Assembly (NCBI GenBank): GCA_033856515.1
Contig: JAWVEY010000050.1
Span: forward strand, 62,001-126,000
Reading direction: 5' to 3'
Length of the DNA: 64,000 nucleotides
Source: JALZKA01 sp033856515
GTDB lineage: Bacteria; Actinomycetota; Thermoleophilia; Solirubrobacterales; 70-9
Within the stretch, counting starts at the first letter, position 1. Each line of letters starts with the position of its first letter. This document shows positions 51,496 through 59,055 of the stretch, in pieces. The notes beneath the pieces are model-generated. The model did not search any database. It had not been told where the DNA came from and worked only from the letters and a program-made list of their open reading frames with translations. The translations under genes and the position numbers were made by a program.

Positions 51496-51900
51496 ATGTC
51501 GCAGGAGAATGAAAATGTCGTGCGGCGTGCGGCGGAATTGTTCAACGAGCGGGGCATCGCTGGCGCTGTAACCGCCGAACTGTTCGCCGAAGGGGTCGTG
51601 TTTTACGAGCCGCCCGAGCAGCCTGCTCCCCGGACCGCCCGCGGACGCGAGGAGATGCGGCAGATGTTCGGCGGGTTCGATGCCGCCTGGGCCGATCACA
51701 AGACCGAGCCGCAGGAGTTCCGGGCACTGGACGACGAGCGAATGCTCATGTTCAGCGTCGAGCGGTTCAAGGGTCGCGACGGCATCACCGTCGATGCTCC
51801 CGGCGCAGCGATCATCACAGTTCGTGACGGCAAGATCGCCGAATGGCGAGCTTTCTGGGATCGACAGAGCGCCATCGTCGCGGCAGGCCTGTCGGAGTAG
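51496..51900 (+). CDS. SnoaL/NTF2-like protein 5
   Basis: A 134-residue paralogue starting MSQENENVVRRAAELFNERGIAGAVTAELFAEGVVFYEPPEQPAP. Its core (PQEFRALDDERMLMFSVERFKGRDGITVDAPGAAIITVRDGKIAEWRAF) is among the most divergent in the array. Its C-terminal helix reads RQSAIVAAGLSE. Last gene of operon 2; a 214-bp noncoding stretch follows. Confidence 0.82.
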   Translation: MSQENENVVRRAAELFNERGIAGAVTAELFAEGVVFYEPPEQPAPRTARGREEMRQMFGGFDAAWADHKTEPQEFRALDDERMLMFSVERFKGRDGITVDAPGAAIITVRDGKIAEWRAFWDRQSAIVAAGLSE

Positions 51901-52114
51901 GCGATCACCGCCAGGCCATTCGGCCGTGTGCATTGGATCGAACGCCAGAGGGCGCGGCCTGCCTTTGCGAGGCTTGCCGGTGGCGATAGAGCGCCCCATC
52001 AGCCCTGAAACTCATTTGTTTGGGATGCCCGTGTACAAAGCCAGCCAGTTCGGCGGTACGCATGCCGAGGTGTCGGGGTCGATCCCCACGTCTAGGCGGG
52101 ATACTGCGTTGGCG
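51901..52114 (+). other. 214-bp spacer with T-arm-like hairpin and promoter
   Basis: There is no gene here. At 52070-52089 a T-arm-like stem-loop (GTCGGGG, TCGATCC, CCAC) sits just before the GATACT box at 52100. It is where scars 1 and 2 lie relative to their operons, but the similarity to the tRNA copy is weak. Confidence 0.4.
52100..52114 (+). promoter_or_regulatory. GATACT promoter box, SnoaL operon 3
   Basis: GCGGGATACTGCG with the GATACT 9 nt before the ATG at 52115, in the same context as operons 1 and 2. Confidence 0.5.
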
Positions 52115-52516
52115 ATGCCTCAAGGAAACGTGGAGATCGTGCGGATCGCATACGACGCGTTCAACCGCCGGGACCTTGATGCCTTGTGGCCGGCGCTCGG
52201 CCCCGAGTTCGAAGTCGACCTGACCAGCTCGATGGGATTCGACCGCAGTAGGTATCTGGGCCGGAAAGGTGTCAGGAGCTTCTTTGAGTCCTACTGGGAC
52301 TCTTTCGAGTCCATTTCTATTGACTTGGAGGAGTGCATCGAAGGCGAGAATGCGGTGGTCGCGGTCATTCGAGCCAGGGGTCGCGGCTTTGGTAGCGGGG
52401 TCGAAGTAGATGCCCGTGGTCCCCACCTGTGGTCGTTCCGGGAGGGCCGAGCAGTGAGGTTGGCACTTCACGAACACCTCGAGGACGCACTCGAAGCCGC
52501 GGGCCTCCAGGAGTAG
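52115..52516 (+). CDS. SnoaL/NTF2-like protein 6
   Basis: A 133-residue paralogue. The start is ATG 52115 (MPQGNVEIVRIAYDAFNRRDLDALWPALGPEFEVDLTSSMGFDRSRYLGRKG). Its N-terminal AYDAFNRRDLDAL is the classic Solirubrobacterales SnoaL signature (from memory). The core is ISIDLEECIEGENAVVAVIRARGRGFGSGVEVDARG and the tail ALEAAGLQE. First gene of operon 3; gene 7 starts after TAG-GCG. Confidence 0.83.
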   Translation: MPQGNVEIVRIAYDAFNRRDLDALWPALGPEFEVDLTSSMGFDRSRYLGRKGVRSFFESYWDSFESISIDLEECIEGENAVVAVIRARGRGFGSGVEVDARGPHLWSFREGRAVRLALHEHLEDALEAAGLQE

Positions 52517-52519
52517 GCG

Positions 52520-52921
52520 ATGTCGCAGAAGAACGTGGAGATAGTGCGGGCAGCGTTGGACGCATTCATCCGGGGCGACGTCGACGCGTCGCTGGCGCAC
52601 TTCAGTGACGAAGCCGAGTTCTTCGCCCCACCCGATGTGACCGGGAGCGGCCGCGTCTGGCATGGTCGCGAGGGAGTGAGCCAAGGCGTGGGGGACTTCG
52701 TCAGCAGCTGGGCGGACTTCCACTACGAGGACCGTGAGCTAGTCGCCTCCGGCGACGAAGTCCTCGTAGAGGGCTGGCAGCGAGGACGTGGCAAGGGAAG
52801 CGGTATCGAGGTGTCCGAATCGATCTACAGCGTCTGGACCGTTCGCGGGGAGTACGTCGTAAGGCTCCGAATATTTCGAGAAAGAAGTCTGGCCCTTGAG
52901 GCCGCCGGGCTGTCGGAGTAA
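52520..52921 (+). CDS. SnoaL/NTF2-like protein 7
   Basis: A 133-residue paralogue starting MSQKNVEIVRAALDAFIRGDVDASLAHFSDEAEFFAPPDVTGSG. The core is YEDRELVASGDEVLVEGWQRGRGKGSGIEVSE and the tail SLALEAAGLSE. Second gene of operon 3, with AGGAG supplied by the end of gene 6. A short tRNA scar follows 19 bp after the stop. Confidence 0.83.
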   Translation: MSQKNVEIVRAALDAFIRGDVDASLAHFSDEAEFFAPPDVTGSGRVWHGREGVSQGVGDFVSSWADFHYEDRELVASGDEVLVEGWQRGRGKGSGIEVSESIYSVWTVRGEYVVRLRIFRERSLALEAAGLSE

Positions 52922-52939
52922 GCGGCGCACCCTGCTGTA

Positions 52940-52963
52940 GGGGGTTCAAGTCCCTCCTCCCGC
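52940..52963 (+). repeat. 24-bp tRNA-Met 3' fragment (scar 3)
   Basis: It matches the T-arm and most of the acceptor 3' strand of the tRNA at 48655-48728, with the same G to C change in the acceptor strand as scar 2 (CTCCCGC). It therefore probably derives from scar 2's lineage rather than from the tRNA gene directly. Confidence 0.75.
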
Positions 52964-53138
52964 CAGCTCTAGGCCGCGCGTCTATCTGCCGGCGCCGCCC
53001 AACCAAAGGGGTGAAAACGACCACCCCCCAGGTGGGCCTCATTCCGCCCAAGGGCCTCTAGTAGCAGGCCCCGATCCGGGCGAAGCTTCTGTTCACAAGC
53101 AACCAACGCCCCTCAGGGGCAGAAACGAGAACAGAACA
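52964..53138 (+). other. Leader region of the 53139 gene with hairpins
   Basis: No coding potential is seen. A hairpin GCCCC-TCA-GGGGC (53108-53120) lies 18 bp before the ATG at 53139, and an inverted repeat CCACC/GGTGG lies near 53022-53034. The segment after 53085 is AT-richer and probably holds the promoter. Confidence 0.4.
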
Positions 53139-53492
53139 ATGAAGCTCAAGACCATCATCGCCACCGCAGTCGTCACCGTCGCCGCGGGATTCGCCGCCAC
53201 CGGCGCGAGCGCCGCGGGCCAGGCAGACACCACCCTCGTGCTCAAGAACAACGGCGGCGACTTCTACGGCAAGGTGAAGTCCCCCGACACAGCCAACTGC
53301 CTCGAGGACCGCCAGGTCAAGGTCTACAAGATCGTTGGCGGCCAGCCTGAGTACGTGGCAATGGACACCACGGATTCACAGGGCAAGTGGAACACCGGCA
53401 ACAACGGCGCAGGCCCCGGCGACTACTTCGCCAAGGTCAAGGCGACCACCTACTGCCAGGGCGACAAGTCCAACGTCGTCGAGGTCAACTAG
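53139..53492 (+). CDS. Small secreted protein, paralogue of the 46332 gene
   Basis: A 117-residue exported protein. The signal peptide MKLKTIIATAVVTVAAGFAATGASA is followed by TTLVLKNNGGDFYGKVKSPDTANCLEDRQVKVYKIVGGQPEYVAMDTTDSQGKWNTG and YFAKVKATTYCQGDKSNVVEV. The order of Cys, R-x-V-x-V-Y, DTT, G-x-W and terminal Cys matches the protein at 46332. It is probably a prealbumin-like fold with one disulfide. Followed by the strongest hairpin of region 4. It interrupts the SnoaL array. Confidence 0.78.
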   Translation: MKLKTIIATAVVTVAAGFAATGASAAGQADTTLVLKNNGGDFYGKVKSPDTANCLEDRQVKVYKIVGGQPEYVAMDTTDSQGKWNTGNNGAGPGDYFAKVKATTYCQGDKSNVVEVN

Positions 53493-53520
53493 GCCCGCAG
53501 CAGGCACACCCGCTCAGAAC

Positions 53521-53548
53521 GAGGGTCGGCTCCGAGGAGCCGGCCCTC
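53521..53548 (+). terminator. Strong hairpin terminator after the 53139 gene
   Basis: A 12-bp stem (GAGGGTCGGCTC/GAGCCGGCCCTC with one G-T pair) and CGAG loop, followed by TTCGTTCGTT. It lies 28 bp past the stop. Confidence 0.8.
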
Positions 53549-53630
53549 TTCGTTCGTTCAGCGGAGGTCTTCGACCAACCCGATGATGACGTCGTCGACC
53601 AGGACACCGCGAAGACGTCGGCTGAAGGGC

Positions 53631-53644
53631 GATACTTCGGAGCG
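53631..53644 (+). promoter_or_regulatory. GATACT promoter box, SnoaL operon 4
   Basis: GGGCGATACT with GATACT 8 nt before the ATG at 53645. A weak GGAG lies in the spacer. Confidence 0.5.
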
Positions 53645-54049
53645 ATGTCAGAGGAAAACGCAGAGATCGTGCAACGGTGGTGGGACGGTTTCAATTCGAC
53701 CGGGATGCCACCGCTCAGCCTCTGCGACGAGCAGATCGAGATCAGAAACCCTCCTGACTTCCCGGTGCGAGGCTCCTTCCATGGCCACGAGGGTGTTCAG
53801 GAGTGGCGTGATCAAGTCTTCGAGGTAATCGACGATGCCGTCGTAGAAGCCGAGGAGGTCATCGACGTAGGCGACGACGGTCAGACCGTCCTCATGCTCC
53901 TTCGATCCCGGGGAACTGCCCACCACATGGGTATCGAAATGGACTTTCCGTGGGCTGCGATCTGGACGATCCGGGACGGGAAGCTCCTGTTGGCGCAGGG
54001 ATATCTGGACAGGGACGAGGCCCGGGAGGCCGCCGGACTACATCCGTAG
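53645..54049 (+). CDS. SnoaL/NTF2-like protein 8
   Basis: A 134-residue paralogue. The start is ATG 53645 (MSEENAEIVQRWWDGFNSTGMPPLSLCDEQIEIRNPPDFPVRG). The core is VVEAEEVIDVGDDGQTVLMLLRSRGTAHHMGIEMD and the tail EAREAAGLHP, which lacks the GLSE ending. Consistent with that, it is a single-gene unit, and the next gene has its own GATAAT box. Confidence 0.82.
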   Translation: MSEENAEIVQRWWDGFNSTGMPPLSLCDEQIEIRNPPDFPVRGSFHGHEGVQEWRDQVFEVIDDAVVEAEEVIDVGDDGQTVLMLLRSRGTAHHMGIEMDFPWAAIWTIRDGKLLLAQGYLDRDEAREAAGLHP

Positions 54050-54062
54050 TCGCGCTCGGCGG

Positions 54063-54075
54063 GATAATGCGGGCG
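54063..54075 (+). promoter_or_regulatory. GATAAT promoter box, SnoaL operon 5
   Basis: GGGATAATGCGGGCG precedes the ATG at 54076. GATAAT is 7 nt from the ATG and is the closest of the five to a TATAAT -10 element. Confidence 0.55.
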
Positions 54076-54477
54076 ATGTCGCAAGAGAACGTCGAGATCG
54101 TCCGCCAGGGCTACGAGCGATTCGCGGCCTCGGGTGAAGTCGTGGTGGAACTCACCACTGACGACCTCGTGTGGAACATGTCGAACTTCCATGGGTGGCC
54201 CGAGCAGCAGGTGTACGAAGGCCTCGACGGGGTGCAAGTCTTCATCAGCGAATGGATGAATGCCTGGGAGGACTGGGAGCTTGAAGTCGAAGCCCTTCTT
54301 GACGCGGGAGACAGGGTCGTTGCGCTGGTGCACCAGCGCGGGCGCTCGAAGGCAGCCGAGATGCCCGTCGAAATGTCCTTCGCTCAAGTCTGGACGGTGC
54401 GAGATGGCAAGCAAACGCGCATGGACATGTACTCCGACCGCCAGGAGGCCCTCGAAGCCGCCGGGCTCGGGGAGTAG
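54076..54477 (+). CDS. SnoaL/NTF2-like protein 9
   Basis: A 133-residue paralogue. The start is ATG 54076 (MSQENVEIVRQGYERFAASGEVVVELTTDDLVWNMSNFHGWPEQQ). The core is LEVEALLDAGDRVVALVHQRGRSKAAEMPVEMS and the tail EALEAAGLGE. First gene of operon 5; GGGGAGTAG at its end supplies the Shine-Dalgarno of gene 10. Confidence 0.83.
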   Translation: MSQENVEIVRQGYERFAASGEVVVELTTDDLVWNMSNFHGWPEQQVYEGLDGVQVFISEWMNAWEDWELEVEALLDAGDRVVALVHQRGRSKAAEMPVEMSFAQVWTVRDGKQTRMDMYSDRQEALEAAGLGE

Positions 54478-54480
54478 GCG

Positions 54481-54882
54481 ATGTCGCAGGCGAACGTGGA
54501 GCAGTACCGGCGGCTGGCTGAAGCTTTCGAGAAACGAGACCTGGACGCTTTCCTCGCGTTCTTCGACCCTTATGCGGATTTCGCGCCCCGAAGTGCGGCG
54601 GTGCATGGCGGCAGCCCATTTCGCGGCCACGATGGGATTCGGAGCTGGTGGGACAGCATGTTCTCGGTGTTTTCTGAGTACGCCGCGGAGATCGATGAGG
54701 TGCGAGATCTCGGAGACGTGACATTCGGACGAGCGCGCCTTCTCGGTCGTGGCATGGAAAGCGGTGTCGCGGTGGAGCAGGCGCAGTGGCACGTCATCGA
54801 GTGGCGAGACGGGTTGGTCGTCCGTTGGCACACCTTTCCAAGCGAGGCTGAAGCCCTCGAAGCTGCCGGGCTGTCGGAATAG
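54481..54882 (+). CDS. SnoaL/NTF2-like protein 10
   Basis: A 133-residue paralogue starting MSQANVEQYRRLAEAFEKRDLDAFLAFFDPYADFAPRSAAVHGG. The core is EIDEVRDLGDVTFGRARLLGRGMESGVAVEQ, with Trp-rich strands (RSWWDSM, QWHVIEWRDGLVVRWHTF), and the tail is ALEAAGLSE. Last SnoaL gene of the array; the downstream gene starts 42 bp later and is unrelated. Confidence 0.83.
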   Translation: MSQANVEQYRRLAEAFEKRDLDAFLAFFDPYADFAPRSAAVHGGSPFRGHDGIRSWWDSMFSVFSEYAAEIDEVRDLGDVTFGRARLLGRGMESGVAVEQAQWHVIEWRDGLVVRWHTFPSEAEALEAAGLSE

Positions 54883-54923
54883 TCGTTGCCTCAGGCGCCA
54901 CCGTCTCTCAGTAGGGTTGCGCC

Positions 54924-55391
54924 ATGTCCCAGGTGAACCTCGAGCTGGAGCTCGATGCGCCCGTCGAGGGCGTGTTCGAGGCGATGGCGGACCATGCGCG
55001 CTACGACCGGTTCCGCCCGATCGGAACCTCGGAGCTCATCAAGGAGGGCGCGACTGACCGCAACGGGGTCGGCGCCGTTCGCAGGCTCAAGGCGTGGCCG
55101 CTGCGCTTCGACGAGGAGATCACGGCGTATGAGTGGCCCAGCCGGCTCGACTACCTGATCATCGACGTGAACGGTCCTATCGAGCATGACGGCGGGTCGA
55201 TCCGATTCGAGCCAACGGCATCAGGCACGCACGTGCGTTGGACCTCGACGTTCCGCATCACCACGCCGATCGTGGGAGGCCTGCTCGGCGCGGCGTTCGC
55301 GTTCGTCCTCAAGCGGTCCTTTACGAAGATGCTCGAGGACTCGGCGCGCATCGCCAAAGCGCCGGCCGAGTTGGCAGCAGAGCCGGCCTAA
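54924..55391 (+). CDS. SRPBCC-fold (START-like) protein
   Basis: A 155-residue protein of the SRPBCC/polyketide cyclase-like superfamily. NLELELDAPVEGVFEAMADHARYDRF is the first strand and helix, GVGAVRRLKAWPLRFDEEITAYEWPSRLDYLI the middle sheet, and FEPTASGTHVRWTSTFRITTPIVGGLLGAAFAFVLKRSFTKMLEDSARI the long C-terminal helix. Its MSQVN start echoes the SnoaL array, though the fold differs. It converges on cydB with a 5-bp gap. Confidence 0.85.
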   Translation: MSQVNLELELDAPVEGVFEAMADHARYDRFRPIGTSELIKEGATDRNGVGAVRRLKAWPLRFDEEITAYEWPSRLDYLIIDVNGPIEHDGGSIRFEPTASGTHVRWTSTFRITTPIVGGLLGAAFAFVLKRSFTKMLEDSARIAKAPAELAAEPA

Positions 55392-55396
55392 AGGAC

Positions 55397-56419
55397 CTAC
55401 TCGCGCTTGGGATCGGGCTCGGCCTCGAGGATGTTTCGCTGGGTGAGCGTGTAGAGCAGCGCGATTGACGGGATCACCAGGAGTACCGCGGCGACGAAGA
55501 CGATCAGGACCATCGTCATGGTCGCGTCGGTGCCTGCGCCCGCCGAGATTGTTAGGTCGGTCGGAAGGAGATACGGGTACTGGGCCACCCCCCAGCCCCA
55601 GATGATCGCGATGACCGCGCCGACAGCAAGCTCGCGCGCACCGCGGCGCGCGGCGCGCCGAAGCAAAACGAGAGCGCCCAGACCGCAGACGGCCGAGAGG
55701 ATGACCAGCGGGATGCCTTCGCTGGTGAGGCCGTCGTAGATGTAGGGAGCGTCCTCTTTGAGGATGAAGATTCCAGCGAGTGCGATCGCCCCGGTGACGA
55801 CAGCGGCGCCCGTGGCCCTGGTCCGGAAATAGCGCTCGAGGTCGTCGTCGTCCGTGCGGCGCGCATCGCTGACCAGGAACACGGCCGCGAGGTAGGCCCC
55901 GGTGGCTACGAACAGGGCTCCGACCAGCACCGAAACCGGGTTAAGCCAACTCGAGACGGGGTCGCCGGCTGCGTTGCCCACCGGGACACGACCCGACGCG
56001 ATAGCCCCGACGACCGTGCCCATGAAGAAGGGTGTGATCACGGATGAAGCCGCGAAGAGGTGTTCGGAGAATCGCCGAGCGCCCAGCCGGTCGGCGGACT
56101 CGTGGAACGCAAAGCCGGCGCCGCGCAGGACGATGCCAAAGGCGGCCAGGCTGAGCGGGATGAACAGCGTGGACGTGACCGCCTCGAAGGCGGCCGAGAA
56201 GCCGGTCCAAAGAACGACAAGGATGAAGATCAGCCAGACGTGGTTGGCCTCCCAGACCGGCCCGATGGCGCGGTCGATTAGATGCCGGGCGCGCTCACCT
56301 CTCTCCCCGCCGCCGCTGACGAGTGCCCAGAATCCGGCCCCGAAGTCGGCTCCTCCGAAAACGGCGTAGAGCGTAACTCCGACCCAGAGCACGGCGGCGA
56401 CCGCGTCGGCCTCGCTCAC
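55397..56419 (-). CDS. cydB: Cytochrome bd ubiquinol/menaquinol oxidase subunit II
   Basis: A 340-residue membrane protein with about eight to nine spans. GVTLYAVFGGADFGAGFWAL replaces the usual GFDLGVG region at the start; LIDRAIGPVWEANHVWLIFILVVLWTGF is the conserved CydB motif. CydB supports haem assembly in CydA. It overlaps cydA by 4 bp. No cydCD transporter genes are in the window. Confidence 0.93.
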   Translation of the reverse strand: MSEADAVAAVLWVGVTLYAVFGGADFGAGFWALVSGGGERGERARHLIDRAIGPVWEANHVWLIFILVVLWTGFSAAFEAVTSTLFIPLSLAAFGIVLRGAGFAFHESADRLGARRFSEHLFAASSVITPFFMGTVVGAIASGRVPVGNAAGDPVSSWLNPVSVLVGALFVATGAYLAAVFLVSDARRTDDDDLERYFRTRATGAAVVTGAIALAGIFILKEDAPYIYDGLTSEGIPLVILSAVCGLGALVLLRRAARRGARELAVGAVIAIIWGWGVAQYPYLLPTDLTISAGAGTDATMTMVLIVFVAAVLLVIPSIALLYTLTQRNILEAEPDPKRE

Positions 56420-57816
56420 GCCGCACCTCCCGGAGCCTCAGGCGGTGGATCATCGCGTGGTCCGTATGGGACCTGGACGGCGTCGGTCGGTGCCTCCCGC
56501 CACCGCTCGGCCATCCTGCGGAGGACGACCACGGTCGCGATACCGAGCAACGTGTAGAGCACCAAGACGATCGAGAAGGTCACCCACACGCCGCTTGCCC
56601 CGGTGATCGCGTCCTCGGTGCGCATGATCCCGTTGACCACCCATGGCTGCCGCCCGACCTCGGTCACAATCCAGCCGGCCTCGAGCGCGACGATCGACGC
56701 TGCCCCCGAGACGGCCACAGCCCGCAGGAACCACTTCGACTGCGGGATATCCCGCTTGCGCCACCACACCACGCCCAACCAGAGCCCGAGACCCATCAGA
56801 GCCGTGCCGATGCCGACCATGGCATCGAACGACAGGTGAAGCAGGGTGTTTGCCGGCGGGCGCTCGTCGGGGGGCACGGACTCGAGGCCAATCACCTCGG
56901 TGTCTGTCGAGAAGTCCACCAGGAACGAGTTCATGCCGGGAATGCCGATGCCGCCCTTCACCCCCTCATCTGTGCATACGCCTCCCAGATACTCGGTCAC
57001 ATCGCGGGACGTCTCCTGAACGCATGCCATGGCCGCGAACTTGATCGGCTGGTCCTTGGCGATCTCGCGAGCCGCGGTGTCGCCGACCGCGAACTGAATC
57101 GGGGTGACGATCGCGGCCACGGTCAGCGGAATCAGCAGCCCGAGGCGATGGTGGCGATCGCGCCTTCCCCGCATCATCCCGACGGCGTATACCGAGGCGA
57201 TTAGGAAGCCGGTGACGATGTACGCGGCGAGGATCATGTGCGGAACCTCGTAGGGGACCGCGTCGTTGAAGATCACCTTCAGCGGCTCGACATCGGTCAC
57301 GTTCCCCGCAGCATCCATCTTGAAGCCACCGGGCTGGTTCATCCACGCGTTGGCAGCGACCACCGAAAACGCTCCGCCGATGCCGCAGACCACGATCGGA
57401 ACGCCCGTCCAGAAGTGCGCCCAGCCGCTCATCCGCTTCCAGCCGAAGATGTAGATCGCAATGAAGATCGCCTCGAGGAAGAAGAAGATCCCCTCGATCG
57501 CGAACAAGATCCCGAAGACCTCGCCGAAGCGCCCCGTGAACGCCGGCCAAAGCAGGCCGAACTCGAACGAGAGAACCGTTCCGGTGACCGCTCCCACGGC
57601 AAAGGTGACGGCGGCGACCTTGGACCAGCGCTGCGCGAGCTCGAGCGCCACCGGGTCGTCCTTCTTCAAGCCGATGTAGTTGGCGATCAGCATCATCGCT
57701 GGGAAGGCGACCCCGATGCTGGCAAGGACGATGTGGAAGCCGAGGGTGAACGCCATCTGACTCCGAGCGGGCAATAGCTCGGATGACTCGGCCAGGAAGG
57801 TCAGGCCGTCAAGCAT
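56416..57816 (-). CDS. cydA: Cytochrome bd oxidase subunit I
   Basis: A 466-residue membrane subunit binding haems b558, b595 and d, which reduces O2 to water with quinol at high affinity. Conserved parts: RSQMAFTLGFHIVLASIGVAFP (haem b595-side His), GTVLSFEFGLLWPAFTGRFGEVFG, EVPHMILAAYIVTGF (haem b558 His), and GRQPWVVNGIMRTEDAIT after a quinol-binding loop. The Q loop is of the short type usual in Gram-positive bacteria. It is first in the cydAB operon. Confidence 0.95.
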   Translation of the reverse strand: MLDGLTFLAESSELLPARSQMAFTLGFHIVLASIGVAFPAMMLIANYIGLKKDDPVALELAQRWSKVAAVTFAVGAVTGTVLSFEFGLLWPAFTGRFGEVFGILFAIEGIFFFLEAIFIAIYIFGWKRMSGWAHFWTGVPIVVCGIGGAFSVVAANAWMNQPGGFKMDAAGNVTDVEPLKVIFNDAVPYEVPHMILAAYIVTGFLIASVYAVGMMRGRRDRHHRLGLLIPLTVAAIVTPIQFAVGDTAAREIAKDQPIKFAAMACVQETSRDVTEYLGGVCTDEGVKGGIGIPGMNSFLVDFSTDTEVIGLESVPPDERPPANTLLHLSFDAMVGIGTALMGLGLWLGVVWWRKRDIPQSKWFLRAVAVSGAASIVALEAGWIVTEVGRQPWVVNGIMRTEDAITGASGVWVTFSIVLVLYTLLGIATVVVLRRMAERWREAPTDAVQVPYGPRDDPPPEAPGGAA

Positions 57817-57880
57817 GCGACGCGGGTCTACCCACCATGCCCAGGCCTGACGCTGCGAAGGTGCGGCGACTCATGACCCA

Positions 57881-59029
57881 CTACTTCGTGATCGTCCGGG
57901 TAAAGAGAAGGGCGCCGTCCGCGTCGATGAAGTCGACCGTCATCTGGCTGCCCTCGATCACGACGTAGGCGAAGCCGAGCGCCAGGCTCTCGAAATGGGT
58001 CGGGTTGTCACCCTCGAGCTCGCTGCTCGCAGCGGCAGTTCCGCTCACGATCAGCTCGGTGCCGGGGCAGTTGGTTGCATCTTGCTCCGGCCACTGGAGC
58101 GAGTGGTCGTGAGCGGAGAAGTAGACGTCCGCCTCTCCGCAGATGTTGTCCTCGATGAAATCCTTCACGTTCGTACCGTCTGCCGGGGGGATAAAGGTGC
58201 CGTCGTAGTCGCCGGCGTTCCCGTGCGGGCCGTTGGAGCGATAGCCGTGCAGCCCGAGTGCGATCTTCCACTCAGCGTCTGAGTTCGCCACCCAAGTGGA
58301 GATGTCGGTCTCCTGGTCGTCATCGTCGCCGAACATCAGCGGGTTCGTGTCGAGCGTGAAGAATTCGACAGGCCCGTCCGTGCGCCGGTAGTAGCGGTCC
58401 GGCATCTTCCATTTCCCCGATGGGGAGACCTCCGTGTAGTCGATCTGGACCTGGGCCTTCGCCGGCTCGGTGCCCGCCCCGTTCCCGCCATAGTCGTGAT
58501 TGCCGAGCCCGAGCCAGAACTTGACGTCGTTGCCCGCGTACGGCGTCTCGAACTTCGACATGAACTGATCGTCGCTAGTCGAGGTCACGCCGCTGTCGTA
58601 GATGTTGTTGCCGAGCCCAATGATGTAGTCGCATCCGCTCTCTTCGCACACCGTGTCCATCGCGGCGCCGACTTCGGCCTGGCCCGTGTTGCCCTTGCCC
58701 TGCGCGCCGATGACCATGAAGCGGACCTCCCCGGTACACGCCTCGGCCGCGGCTTCCTCGGCGTCACGCAGGCGGTCCCTTGCCTTTTTGAGCCGATTCT
58801 TCGCCTTCTCCTTGGCGCGCGGCGTCTCGGCTTCCTTGAGCGCCTTCTTTGCCTTCCTGAGCTTCTGCTTGGCGTCGGCGAGTGCGGTCTTCGCATCCTG
58901 GCAACCGGCGGTCCCGGCGCGCAGCTCGGGAGCGGCGGCCAACGAAACCCCCGCGAGTGTCAGTGCGATGACGGCTACCGCGATTCGAGCCATCAAGCCA
59001 AGTATCCGCCGCCCTCGGGGTGCTGTCAA
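57881..59029 (-). CDS. Secreted metallophosphoesterase-like protein with altered metal site
   Basis: A 382-residue exported protein. A signal peptide (ARIAVAVIALTLAGVSLAAA) is followed by a basic coiled coil (about 43-97, DAKQKLRKAKKALKEAETPRAKEKAKN and on). The rest follows the purple acid phosphatase/TRAP pattern. The family motifs GDxG, GDxxY, GNHD, VxxH and GHxH appear as IGAQGKG, LGNNIYDSG, LGNHDYGG, LGLHGYRSNGPHG and SAHDHSLQW. The two Asp that bind the first metal and bridge the pair are Ala/Gln and Asn. Structure is probably kept and catalysis doubtful. Fold assignment is good, activity is inference. Confidence 0.8.
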   Translation of the reverse strand: MTAPRGRRILGLMARIAVAVIALTLAGVSLAAAPELRAGTAGCQDAKTALADAKQKLRKAKKALKEAETPRAKEKAKNRLKKARDRLRDAEEAAAEACTGEVRFMVIGAQGKGNTGQAEVGAAMDTVCEESGCDYIIGLGNNIYDSGVTSTSDDQFMSKFETPYAGNDVKFWLGLGNHDYGGNGAGTEPAKAQVQIDYTEVSPSGKWKMPDRYYRRTDGPVEFFTLDTNPLMFGDDDDQETDISTWVANSDAEWKIALGLHGYRSNGPHGNAGDYDGTFIPPADGTNVKDFIEDNICGEADVYFSAHDHSLQWPEQDATNCPGTELIVSGTAAASSELEGDNPTHFESLALGFAYVVIEGSQMTVDFIDADGALLFTRTITK

Positions 59030-59055
59030 GCGCGGGCGCTTCCGCGGCCGGCTTC

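Noticed and set aside
52070..52089. Further tRNA scar upstream of SnoaL operon 3
   Set aside because: It forms a T-arm-like stem and lies in the expected place, but sequence identity to the tRNA is too low to call; kept only as a note in the spacer.
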